A DNA stretch of 64,000 nucleotides from Brassica napus. Its lineage: Eukaryota; Streptophyta; Magnoliopsida; Brassicales; Brassicaceae. Made by a program: the position numbers and the translations under genes. Every line of letters begins with the position of its first letter. Position 1 is the stretch's first letter. The stretch spans positions 186,001-250,000 of the forward strand of contig NW_026014692.1 in assembly GCF_020379485.1 (NCBI RefSeq). The letters run 5' to 3'. Positions 1 to 8,056 of the stretch are shown here, one piece after another. Under the pieces are notes generated by a model. The model saw only the letters and a program-made list of their open reading frames with translations, made no database searches and was not told where the DNA came from.

Positions 1-1
1 C

Positions 2-1378
2 AGGGAACATTTCTATTGGCCGCATCTTAAGAAATCAGTAGAATCTCATTGCGCCAGATGTGTGACTTGCAAGAAGGCTAAGTCTAGAGTCCAGCCTCAT
101 GGCCTTTACATGCCACTGCCGATTCCTACAGCTCCTTGGGTAGACATCTCCATGGATTTTGTCCTAGGATTACCAAAAATTCATCACAAGGATTCAATCT
201 TTGTTGTCGTGGACAGATTCTCCAAAATGGCACACTTCATACCTTGTGCCAAGGTGAATGATGCGTCCAAAACTGCTGATCTGTTCTTTAAGGAGGTAGT
301 GCGCTTACATGGGGTGCCAAGGACTATTGTATCTGACCGAGACACCAAGTTCCTCAGCCACTTTTGGAGAACACTATGGAAGAAGTTGGGTACAAAGTTG
401 CTATTCTCTACTACTTGCCATCCCCAAACTGATGGGCAGACTGAAGTTGTCAACAGGACGCTCTCTACGCTGCTTAGGGCAACCATTGGGAAGAACATGA
501 AGAATTGGGTTGATTGTATTCCATTCATCGAATTTGCATACAACCGAGCTCAGCATTCAGCCACTAAGATGTCCCCCTTTGAGGCAGCCTATGGGTTCAA
601 CCCGAAAACCCCTTTGGATCTTAAACCATTACCTCCAGCTGAAGTTGTCAGTCTTACCGGGGAAGCTAAAGCTGCTTATGTCAAAGAACTCCATCAGAAG
701 GTTCAAGAGAATTTAGAGAAGAGGACTGAGCAGTACACTAAACATGCCAACAAGGGCCGCAAGGACATTGTATTTGAACCAGGGGAGTGGGTTTGGTTAC
801 ACATGCGGCAAGAAAGGTTTCCTAACCAGAGAAGTTCCAAGCTGAAGCCAAGAGGGGACGGCCCATTTCAAGTTGTTGAGAGGATCAACAACAATGCCTA
901 CCGTCTTGATCTGCCAGGTGAGTTGAATGTGTCTTCTACTTTCAATGTTACTGATCTATCTCCTTGTTTTGCAGATGAACCAGTTTTGAGGTCAAAACCT
1001 TTTGAAGAGGGAGGGAATGATGAGGACATTCAACCAGAGCCGGAACCAGACTTAACTGAACCTGATATCCAGGACATGATCAGCAACATAACCAAATCAG
1101 AGACAGTCCAAGAAGTGCCAGTACCAACCGTATTCAAGGGAGCTATCACTAGACAAAGAGCTAAGGTACTTCAACATAAATTTAATGAGAGCATGATACT
1201 TGCTTCTGATCTTGGACAGGTTAAACTGGCTGGTGAACCAAGCTTGAAGCAAGATGAACTAAAGGGTGCAGAACCGGTTAAAGAGAAACAAGCATCAAGT
1301 GAGGATATGTGGCCATTCATCCCGGAGCAATGCCACACCAACCTGATGATCATTACCATGGAAGATCAACTTGCCTAG
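2..1378 (+). CDS. Ty3/gypsy polyprotein, C-terminal part: integrase core plus GPY/F-like tail (5' truncated by window)
   Basis: Integrase inserts the element's double-stranded cDNA into host chromatin. The frame is open from base 2, so the gene enters from the left. The Cys pair of the HHCC zinc finger (C-x2-C) is at about 59-70; its His residues would be upstream. The catalytic D,D(35)E triad is visible: Asp in an SMDF context (155-157), Asp in SDRDTKF (335-337) and Glu in TDGQTEVVNR (443-445), with 35 residues between the last two. A GPY/F-type module follows (GDGPFQVV, then NAYRLDLPGE and STFNVTDLSP, about 850-960), then an acidic stretch (about 1010-1080) and an ITRQRAK segment near 1145. 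I see no chromodomain after GPY/F. That arrangement recalls CRM-type (centromeric) or other chromodomain-lacking plant Ty3 elements. No frameshift or internal stop is present, so this part is intact; it ends at TAG 1376-1378. Confidence 0.9.
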   Translation, partial: REHFYWPHLKKSVESHCARCVTCKKAKSRVQPHGLYMPLPIPTAPWVDISMDFVLGLPKIHHKDSIFVVVDRFSKMAHFIPCAKVNDASKTADLFFKEVVRLHGVPRTIVSDRDTKFLSHFWRTLWKKLGTKLLFSTTCHPQTDGQTEVVNRTLSTLLRATIGKNMKNWVDCIPFIEFAYNRAQHSATKMSPFEAAYGFNPKTPLDLKPLPPAEVVSLTGEAKAAYVKELHQKVQENLEKRTEQYTKHANKGRKDIVFEPGEWVWLHMRQERFPNQRSSKLKPRGDGPFQVVERINNNAYRLDLPGELNVSSTFNVTDLSPCFADEPVLRSKPFEEGGNDEDIQPEPEPDLTEPDIQDMISNITKSETVQEVPVPTVFKGAITRQRAKVLQHKFNESMILASDLGQVKLAGEPSLKQDELKGAEPVKEKQASSEDMWPFIPEQCHTNLMIITMEDQLA

Positions 1379-1426
1379 CAAGTCTCTTGGACGAATCTAG
1401 CAACTAGGCCAAGCTCTTTGTGTGTG

Positions 1427-1490
1427 CTCTTTTTCCCTTACTCTTGGTTTTGTCCCAAATGGGTTTTCCAGGGAAGGTTTTTAACGAGGC
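1427..1490 (+). other. Conserved-looking 3' motif block shared with the copia element
   Basis: CTCTTTTTCCCTTA is followed by GGTTTTGTCCCAAATGGG, a TTTTCC run and GGTTTTTAACGAGGC. The copia element carries the same ordered blocks on the - strand at 2723-2784. The position just after the pol stop codon suggests an RNA 3'-end or late reverse-transcription signal, but no function can be read from sequence alone. Confidence 0.7.
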
Positions 1491-1940
1491 CACAACTTGC
1501 TTCACACTTATCCCAAGTGCCAAGTTCGATCCAAGGCTAAGAAGCCTCATGACTTTATTTCATGTTTTACATTATAGTTTGTTTCCTTATTTGTACGTTC
1601 GTGACCTAAGTGGAGCCTGTTCCCTTAGTCCTATTTATATGTTTTCGCAAGCCCACTTTTGGGGCAGACTTTGAATAATCATAAACTTTTCTTTTAAAGA
1701 AAACCCTAGAGCTCTCAAGCTAGAACTCGCCTCCTTCTCTTTGCCTTGTGAGACCAGTACCTCCACGGCCTAGACGAACCTTGTGTTGTATCACGAGCCT
1801 CCCATCTCTCGTGTGGTGCACTTCATCCCATCATACAGTTCCAGTTCAGATCCCTTGGTTGATTAGATCAGTCCATCCGGATCACCCTTGTGTTAGATCG
1901 GCTTCTTCTCTCTTGCTTGGGAACGTACAGCCTTTGATAG

Positions 1941-1969
1941 CTTAGGCTTGTATCACAAAGGAGCCTAAG
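1941..1969 (+). other. 8-bp perfect inverted repeat (hairpin) in the gypsy 3' region
   Basis: CTTAGGCT at 1941-1948 pairs perfectly with AGCCTAAG at 1962-1969 across a 13-base loop. The arm and part of the loop resemble the hairpin next to the copia polypurine tract (2676-2704). Confidence 0.6.
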
Positions 1970-2057
1970 GAGAGCCAATTACAGCACAGCTTCAGTTTGA
2001 ATTAAAGCAAAGGCGCCAGCTGCTTACTCCAATCAGAATCAAGAGGAACAAGACCAT

Positions 2058-2062
2058 CTCAT
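2058..2062. repeat. Target site duplication (left copy) of the copia element
   Basis: CTCAT here is repeated exactly at 8141-8145 on the other side of the element. Five bases is the usual duplication length for plant copia integrases, and it fixes the LTR edges at 2063 and 8140. Confidence 0.93.
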
Positions 2063-2243
2063 TATGAGATTAAGAGATCCTTAGAGTAATCAGAATAAAG
2101 AGAGTGTTTAGAAAGTGATTAAGAGAAGTTTGTGAAAGATTATGAGACTAGATAGAGCCGTTTAGTGTCTAAGAGAAAACCATAGTGTCTAAGAGATTAG
2201 AGAGACTCAAACTGCTTAATCTTCATTAGGGTTGATGAGTTAC

Positions 2244-2251
2244 AATATATA
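2244..2251 (-). promoter_or_regulatory. TATA box copy in the copia 3' LTR
   Basis: TATATATT on the - strand, identical in position to the copy in the 5' LTR (7717-7724). In the 3' LTR it could drive read-out transcription into the flanking gypsy sequence, towards lower coordinates. Confidence 0.6.
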
Positions 2252-2531
2252 GAGTGAGCATACAAGGGTTTTCGAAATCAAGAGAAGACTAAAGCATGTG
2301 AGGTCTATCAGGAGAGGATAAGCTCATTTGGACTAGCCAATTAGCTTCTCCACATGCGCGGAGTATCTGGCATCTTGGACCGAGATGCTCTTGCCTTTCC
2401 AGCTGTTCCAGCCTGTCAAGGCACGCTCTACCTTATCCCTAAACGGTCTGATGCCTCAAGGTAAGTTCCTTCCCTTCACCTAAGTTACCGCACATAACTT
2501 CTTTACCCTTGTCAAGGTTTCACCCATCTTC

Positions 2532-2583
2532 ATGTGTACGGACTGTACGGTCATGTACGGACTGTACGGTCTTGTACGGACTT
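2532..2583 (-). promoter_or_regulatory. Five-copy CCGTACA cluster in the copia 3' LTR
   Basis: Five copies of TGTACGG (+ strand; CCGTACA on the element's coding strand) start at 2535, 2544, 2554, 2563 and 2573, spaced 9, 10, 9 and 10 bp. This is the partner of the 5' LTR cluster. Confidence 0.6.
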
Positions 2584-2667
2584 TACCCAAACCTTCCCAA
2601 GCTTCAACTCATCTCCTTAGTCTCAACTCCTCACTTGCTTCACACTTATACTCAGCTCAACTCAACA

Positions 2668-2676
2668 CTCCCCCTC
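2668..2676 (-). other. Polypurine tract of the copia element
   Basis: GAGGGGGAG on the - strand lies directly before the 3' LTR start TGTTGAG. In LTR retrotransposons this purine run resists RNase H and primes plus-strand DNA synthesis. Confidence 0.9.
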
Positions 2677-2704
2677 AAGCTTAGCTTTGTGAAAGCCTAA
2701 GCTT
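2676..2704 (-). other. 13-bp hairpin abutting the copia polypurine tract
   Basis: CAAGCTTA (2676-2683) pairs with TAAGCTTG (2698-2705 counted inclusively from the bulge, ending about 2704-2705), and GCTTT (2684-2688) pairs with AAAGC (2692-2696). This leaves a GTG triloop and a single bulged C at 2697. One foot of the stem sits on the last base of the polypurine tract. The stem is visible; a role in processing or priming is inference. Confidence 0.7.
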
Positions 2705-2722
2705 GGATAGCTATGAGATCTT

Positions 2723-2784
2723 CCTCATTAAAAACCTTACCAAGGAAAACCCATTGGGATAAAACCTTGATAAGGGAAAAAGAG
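2723..2784 (-). other. 3' motif block of the copia element
   Basis: On the - strand, CTCTTTTTCCCTTATC is followed by AAGGTTTTATCCCAATGGG, a TTTTCC run and AAGGTTTTTAATGAGG. It lies between the gag-pol stop and the polypurine tract, equivalent to 1427-1490 of the gypsy element. Confidence 0.7.
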
Positions 2785-2807
2785 TAAAGACCTCACAGCC
2801 AAGGGGA

Positions 2808-5800
2808 TCAGCTCCTTCTCTTCCCAAGATCAATGAGGCCCAACCGTATGTGAATGGACTCCATTGTCTTCTGTCTTGCAGCCTTGGTGAACACATCCGC
2901 TAACTGATCTTCACTTCTTGTGTAGCATGGCAAGATGACTCCTAAGATGATCATCTGCCTCACCTTGTGGCAATCAACTTCGATGTGCTTGGTTCTCTCA
3001 TGGAACACCGAGTTGGAGGCAATGTGGATAGCTGCTTGGTTGTCACAATGCATGGTCATTGGCGTGGCTTGATCAATCTCCAAATGCTTCAAGATGCCTT
3101 TGATCCATACTAACTCGTTGGTGAGCTTCAGCATAGCTCTATACTCAGCTTCTGCACTTGAGCAAGACACCACCTTCTGCTTCTTACTCTTCCAAGTCAC
3201 CAAGTTGCCTCCAATGAATGTGCAATAGCCTGTGGTTGATCTCCTGTCTGCTCTATCACCAGCCCAATCCGCATCACAGTATCCCACCACTTCAGTGCTT
3301 CCATTGCAGCCCATCCATACTCCTTGATCAGGTGAGCCGTTGAGATACATCAAGATCCTCTCCACCATGCGCCAATGATGTTCCTTAGGTACTTGCATGT
3401 GTTGACTCACCTGATTCACAGCAAAACAAATGTCAGGTCTAGTTATAGTGAGGTAAATCAATTTGCCAACTAGTTTTCTATAGAGTTTAGGATCCTGATA
3501 AGGTTTGCTGTCTTCAATCTCCCCCTCTCGTGGGACTTTGTAGCCATCCTCCATAGGCATCCTTGCTGTCTTGCCTCCATAAGCACCTGCACCTTTCAAA
3601 AGATCAAGTGTATACTTCCTTTGGGACATGAACAAACCTTCCTTGGATCTACATATCTCAATTCCAAGAAAGTATTTCATTTCTCCCAAGTCTTTAATCT
3701 CAAACATGGATTTAAGAAACTCCTTGGTTGCTATGATACCTTCCTTATCACTCCCTGTGATAATGATATCATCAACATACACAAGGAGTGCAATCATACC
3801 TGAGGGAGTCGTGAGTGTGAAGAGGGTGTGATCTAGTTCAGACTTCTTGAAGCCTCGGCCATTCAGAGTAGTGCTCAACTTGTTGTACCACGCTCTTGGT
3901 GATTGCTTCAGCCCATAGATGGCTTTCTTCAGTCTCAACACATTTCCACTCTTCACTAAGTGTTCAAGGCCTGGAGGTGGATGCATATACACTTCATCCT
4001 CAAGTTCACCTTGTAGAAACGCATTCTTCACATCCATTTGCCATAACCCCCATCCAAGATTCACAGCCAAGCTTAGTACAATCCGGATTGTGTGGAGTTT
4101 AGCTACTGGTGCAAAGGTTTCTATGTAATCTTCTCCATAAGTTTGAGTGAAACCTCTTGCAACTAGCCTTGACTTCTTCCTCTCAACCTTTCCATCCGCT
4201 TTGTACTTGATTGTGAATATCCATCTACTAGTCACAGCCTTCTTCCCTTTTGGTAACTCACTCTCATACCATGTATCATTCTTGATCATCGCTCCTGCCT
4301 CATCTCCAACTGATTCCTTCCATTCTTTATCTTTCATTGCTTCTTCATAGCTTCTTGGGATGTGATTCTCATCCAAGTTTACCATGAACGCGCAATGTGC
4401 TTCTGGATATTGAGCAAAGGAGCACACGGCTTGAGAAGGATGCTCCACAGCTTGGGCATTGTAGTACACTCTCGTGTTTACCCAACTGGAAGGATCCTTC
4501 CTTATCCTTGTACTCCTTCTTAGTGGCTGCACAACTGGTTCTTCTTCCTGTTGTTCTTCTACCACTTCATCTTGAGAAGGTGTTTGTGTCACACCATGAT
4601 CATGTCCATGACCATCCGAGCCTATGCTCTCTTCTCCTTCATTCTCTACTCCTCCTTCATCTTGGTTGGCCTCTTGCATAGGCTCCTCATGCTCCTCTCC
4701 TCCCTCATGATCAAGGTGGGATGGTGAACCAACTTCAGGAGGTGTAGTTGCGTGATTCCTCGGATCCTGGGATGTACTGATTCCAAGACCTTCAAGAATG
4801 ATCCGCAAGGTGGTGGCCTTGTCTGATGTTAAGTCCTTCAGGTCTTCTTGATTCTTTTCTTCATAGTATCCTCTATCTTCCAAGAACTTCACATCTCTAG
4901 ATACAAGAACTCTCCTTGCTATAGGATCATAGCATTTGTATCCTTTCTGTGTAGCTGAGTATCCTATGAACACAGCCTTAGTGCTTCTTGCTTCTAGCTT
5001 GTTGATCATCTCTCCTGGTTTGAGGACAAAGCATAGGCATCCAAAGACTCGCAAGTAATCAAGAGCTGGCTTGTACCTGTTCAGAACTTCAAATGGAGCC
5101 TTCTCATTCAGAACTTTGGTTGGAGTTCTGTTTATCAGGTAACAAGCAGTGGCAACCGCATCACTCCAAAATCTCTTTGGAACATTACTCTGAAACATAA
5201 GTGACCTTGCCACTTCCATGAGATGCCTATTCTTCCTCTCAGCCACTCCATTTTGCTGTGGAGTATAAGGACAGCTTGTTTGATGTAGGATCCCATGTTG
5301 TGATAGGTGTTGCTTGAATGCATGACTCGTGTACTCTCCTCCATTATCTGATCTCAAAATTTTAATCTTAGCATGATAATGGTTAGTTACATAAGTTTGA
5401 AAGTTCCTAAATGCATCAAGTACCCTATCTTTGGTCTGAATTAAGGTTAACCAGGTGTATTTGGATTTTTCATCAATGAATGTGACAAAATACTTATAAC
5501 TATCTCTAGATAAGCAAGGGGCAGTCCATACATCTGAATGAATTAGATCAAAGCAATTATCATAAACGGTAGTAGACTTTTGAAACACAGTTCTACAATG
5601 CTTGCCTAAAATGCAAGCTTCACAATCTTTATTCTCAAACACAACACCTGGTACCATTAAGTTCAAAGCTTTAACATGAGGGTGTCCTACTCTAGCATGC
5701 CACAATGCATTTTTATTCAACAAAGAAGCAGAAGTAAACGAGCAACTATAATCAGGAACAGAAGTGAGTTCTTCAAGCATATAGAGATCTCCCTTAGTCA

Positions 5801-7322
5801 CCCCTTTCCCAATCAATCTGCTGCTCTCAATATCCTGAAACTTCACATCATTAGGACTAAAGATAACATTGCATTGTAAATCATTAGTACATTTCTTCAC
5901 TGATAATAGGTTTGATGTGAATTCAGGCATGTAAAAAGCTCTAGATTCTTTGTTAAACAGCTTAAGCTTTCCTATTCCTCTAATGGGTATCTTATCCCCA
6001 TTTGCTATCATCACATGCCCATGTGTAGGTTCTATATCCTTAATCAAGTTTTCATCACTTATCATATGATGTGATGCACCAGAATCAACAATCAATGGTT
6101 TACCTACTCGTTTAGCATTATGGCATAGATTACTAAGTGATGGATGCATCTTATCAGTTCTAGCAATGTGAGCATGTCTATACTCATTCCTAGCTTCTAA
6201 CCGTTCTACTAGTTCTCTAATCAAGTGATCATCCTTATATGCAATCATAGAAGCTCCAAAGGAATAACCGTAAGTGTTACCGTTTTCCTTTAGCATTTTG
6301 AAGAGGGCATCAAGGTCTGATCTCTTGATGTAGTCATCATTGCTGCGGGAGCTTGAGGCGCCTGTGTAAGCCACCAGAGACTTCCCATTCCCATCATTGC
6401 CTCCAAGCCCATCCACTTCACTGATCTTGCTGGTGCCAGCTCCGCTTGAACCTTCAGTCACATTTGCCCTTCCCTCACGCTCCTTCATGAACTTGGCCGG
6501 CTTGAGGTGTGGGTGCAGTATCCAGCATTGGCTCTTCTTATGACCATGCTTCTTGCAATGATCACAGTTGCCATTGAACTTCCTGTCCTCGTACTTCCCG
6601 TGAGATGCCTTGTTTGCTTGTGGAGCCTCGGTTGAATCCTCATGAGCTGCTTGATTGGCAAGAGAGAGCTCCCCCTTTCCTCCAAACAAACCCATGGATC
6701 CCTGCTCCCTTTGGATTTGTGCACACACCTCCTCAAGGTCCGGAAGCTTGTCTGACCTTAACATGTGCTGGATGAGCTGGGTGTAGGCCGGGTTCAGTGT
6801 GAGAAGCAGCCCAAAGACCTTGTCTTGCTCGCGCCTCTCATTCAACTGATCTGGATCAGTTGTGCTCGGCCTCAGCATCTCCAGCTCTGACCATAAGGAC
6901 CTGAACCTCCCCAAGTGCTTAGTGAACTCCATGTCCTCTTGTGCAAGACGGTTGATCGCTAGCTTCACTTCAAACACACGGCTGAGGTTGGAAGTGTTCC
7001 CATACACCTTCTTCAGCGTGTCCCACAGCTCCTTGGCTGATTCACAGTAGCTGTAGGCATCCAAGATAGCTGGGTCCAAGGATGCGTGTAGAACCGTCAT
7101 CACCAGCATGTCTTCTTGTTGCCATTTCTCCACAGCCGCTTCATTGGAGACCTCTTCTTGATCTCCTCCCTGAGTAATGAGTTTCGGAGCCTCCCCTGTT
7201 GTGATGTGCCCCCACAAACCCTTACTTCCCACCGCAGTCTTCACCATCCGAGACCACACAAGGTAGTTGCTACCTTTGAAAGTAACCGCTACCTTCATCC
7301 TCATGTTCATCCCATGTTCCAT
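2808..7322 (-). CDS. Copia Gag-Pol polyprotein (intact, 1,504 aa)
   Basis: A single frame encodes all proteins for virus-like particle assembly, reverse transcription and integration. In order: Gag (about 1-250) with an N-terminal YLVWSRMVK segment typical of copia Gag; a CCHC zinc knuckle (C253, C256, H261, C266) for RNA binding; an aspartic protease with DSG at 413-415; the integrase zinc finger (H542, H547 or H549, C567, C570); the integrase triad D597, D659, E695 with 35 residues between the last two; a long acidic linker (about 865-930); reverse transcriptase with D1097 in QMDVKNAFL and the YVDD motif at 1182-1185; and RNase H with D1350 (YCDADWAG), the EAE region near 1391-1393 and D1427 (CDNQA). 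The start at 7320-7322 gives a normal full-length Gag; the stop is TGA at 2808-2810. No stops, frameshifts or missing key residues were seen. Gag and Pol are in one frame, as in most plant copia elements, so no frameshift is needed. Confidence 0.97.
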   Translation of the reverse strand: MEHGMNMRMKVAVTFKGSNYLVWSRMVKTAVGSKGLWGHITTGEAPKLITQGGDQEEVSNEAAVEKWQQEDMLVMTVLHASLDPAILDAYSYCESAKELWDTLKKVYGNTSNLSRVFEVKLAINRLAQEDMEFTKHLGRFRSLWSELEMLRPSTTDPDQLNERREQDKVFGLLLTLNPAYTQLIQHMLRSDKLPDLEEVCAQIQREQGSMGLFGGKGELSLANQAAHEDSTEAPQANKASHGKYEDRKFNGNCDHCKKHGHKKSQCWILHPHLKPAKFMKEREGRANVTEGSSGAGTSKISEVDGLGGNDGNGKSLVAYTGASSSRSNDDYIKRSDLDALFKMLKENGNTYGYSFGASMIAYKDDHLIRELVERLEARNEYRHAHIARTDKMHPSLSNLCHNAKRVGKPLIVDSGASHHMISDENLIKDIEPTHGHVMIANGDKIPIRGIGKLKLFNKESRAFYMPEFTSNLLSVKKCTNDLQCNVIFSPNDVKFQDIESSRLIGKGVTKGDLYMLEELTSVPDYSCSFTSASLLNKNALWHARVGHPHVKALNLMVPGVVFENKDCEACILGKHCRTVFQKSTTVYDNCFDLIHSDVWTAPCLSRDSYKYFVTFIDEKSKYTWLTLIQTKDRVLDAFRNFQTYVTNHYHAKIKILRSDNGGEYTSHAFKQHLSQHGILHQTSCPYTPQQNGVAERKNRHLMEVARSLMFQSNVPKRFWSDAVATACYLINRTPTKVLNEKAPFEVLNRYKPALDYLRVFGCLCFVLKPGEMINKLEARSTKAVFIGYSATQKGYKCYDPIARRVLVSRDVKFLEDRGYYEEKNQEDLKDLTSDKATTLRIILEGLGISTSQDPRNHATTPPEVGSPSHLDHEGGEEHEEPMQEANQDEGGVENEGEESIGSDGHGHDHGVTQTPSQDEVVEEQQEEEPVVQPLRRSTRIRKDPSSWVNTRVYYNAQAVEHPSQAVCSFAQYPEAHCAFMVNLDENHIPRSYEEAMKDKEWKESVGDEAGAMIKNDTWYESELPKGKKAVTSRWIFTIKYKADGKVERKKSRLVARGFTQTYGEDYIETFAPVAKLHTIRIVLSLAVNLGWGLWQMDVKNAFLQGELEDEVYMHPPPGLEHLVKSGNVLRLKKAIYGLKQSPRAWYNKLSTTLNGRGFKKSELDHTLFTLTTPSGMIALLVYVDDIIITGSDKEGIIATKEFLKSMFEIKDLGEMKYFLGIEICRSKEGLFMSQRKYTLDLLKGAGAYGGKTARMPMEDGYKVPREGEIEDSKPYQDPKLYRKLVGKLIYLTITRPDICFAVNQVSQHMQVPKEHHWRMVERILMYLNGSPDQGVWMGCNGSTEVVGYCDADWAGDRADRRSTTGYCTFIGGNLVTWKSKKQKVVSCSSAEAEYRAMLKLTNELVWIKGILKHLEIDQATPMTMHCDNQAAIHIASNSVFHERTKHIEVDCHKVRQMIILGVILPCYTRSEDQLADVFTKAARQKTMESIHIRLGLIDLGKRRS

Positions 7323-7517
7323 CTTTGCTTGACTTGAAAACTTGAATCTTGGATCTCGTACACACCAACCTTGAGTCTAGAATCACGCAAACCAACAGAA
7401 CGTAGCACAGCTTCAACTAGAACGGACCACAGCTTCAACACCTTCAAGACTACTCGCGTGTAGCTTCAAAGACGTTTAGCTTGTAACTCTCTAAAGATCA
7501 AACCCCAGATTCAAATG
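7323..7517 (-). other. Copia leader between primer binding site and gag-pol start
   Basis: 195 bp of untranslated leader, where RNA packaging and dimerisation signals would be expected. I recognise no specific motif in it. Confidence 0.7.
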
Positions 7518-7535
7518 AACCTGGCTCTGATACCA
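7518..7535 (-). other. Primer binding site for initiator tRNA-Met
   Basis: On the - strand it reads TGGTATCAGAGCCAGGTT. The first 12 bases are the classic plant primer binding site complementary to the 3' end of initiator tRNA-Met. It touches the 5' LTR with no spacer, which independently confirms the LTR edge at 7536. Confidence 0.95.
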
Positions 7536-7716
7536 TATGAGATTAAGAGATCCTTAGAGTAATCAGAATAAAGAGAGTGTTTAGGAAGTGATTAAGAGAA
7601 GTTTGTGAAAGATTAGGAGACTAGATAGAGCCGTTTAGTGTCTAAGAGAAAACCATAGTGTCTAAGAGATTAGAGAGACTCAAACTGCTTAATCTTCATT
7701 AGGGTTGATGAGTTAC

Positions 7717-7724
7717 AATATATA
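7717..7724 (-). promoter_or_regulatory. TATA box of the copia 5' LTR
   Basis: TATATATT on the - strand within a CTCTATATATTG context, in the part of the LTR where the U3/R border is expected. It is the best candidate for the element's own promoter. Confidence 0.65.
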
Positions 7725-8004
7725 GAGTGAGCATACAAGGGTTTTCGAAATCAAGAGAAGACTAAAGCATGTGAGGTCAATCTGGAGAGGATAAGCTCAT
7801 TTGGACTAGCCAATTAGCTTCTCCACATGCGCGGAGTATCTGGCATCTTGGACCGAGATGCTCTTGCCTTTCCAGCTGTTCCAGCCTGTCAAGGCGCGCT
7901 CTACCTTATCCCTAAACGGTCTGATGCCTCAAGGTAAGTTCCTTCCCTTCACCTAAGTTACCGCACATAACTTCTTTACCCTTGTCAAGGTTTCACCCAT
8001 CTTC

Positions 8005-8056
8005 ATGTGTACGGACTGTACGGTCATGTACGGACTGTACGGTCTTGTACGGACTT
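8005..8056 (-). promoter_or_regulatory. Five-copy CCGTACA cluster in the copia U3
   Basis: TGTACGG on the + strand (CCGTACA on the element strand) starts at 8008, 8017, 8027, 8036 and 8046. The CGTAC core is the known binding core of plant SBP/SPL transcription factors, and GTAC is also the core of copper-response elements bound by SPL7. The cluster is about 280 bp upstream of the TATA box. The near-helical 9/10-bp spacing puts the sites on one DNA face. Factor binding is inference. Confidence 0.55.

Larger units (their letters stand above)
1379..2057 (+). other. Gypsy 3' noncoding region, probably including the start of its 3' LTR
   Basis: There is no coding sequence here. It holds a T-rich/GGTTTT motif block at 1427-1490, a TATA-like stretch near 1631-1640 and a hairpin at 1941-1969. 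The sequence is likely a 3' UTR running into LTR U3, but I cannot fix the LTR start because the partner 5' LTR lies outside the window. A second TATA-like promoter lies across the copia insertion at 8219-8226, so the LTR probably continues there. Confidence 0.6.
2063..2667 (-). repeat. Copia 3' LTR
   Basis: 605 bp, matching 7536-8140 at all but five positions. On the - strand it starts TGTTGAG and ends CTCATA. The terminal dinucleotides are TG..TA rather than the canonical TG..CA; this edge is supported by the CTCAT duplication and by the primer binding site abutting the other LTR copy. Confidence 0.95.

Noticed and set aside
1344..1378. TGATG at 1344 as the definite start of the gypsy 3' LTR, with pol overlapping the LTR as in CRM elements
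   Set aside because: It is attractive, but no clear polypurine tract precedes it and the 5' LTR is outside the window, so it is kept only as a possibility.
1420..1945. Short + strand open frames at 1420-1674 and 1748-1945
   Set aside because: They lie in the gypsy 3' noncoding/LTR region, with no recognisable domain and no link to the pol frame.
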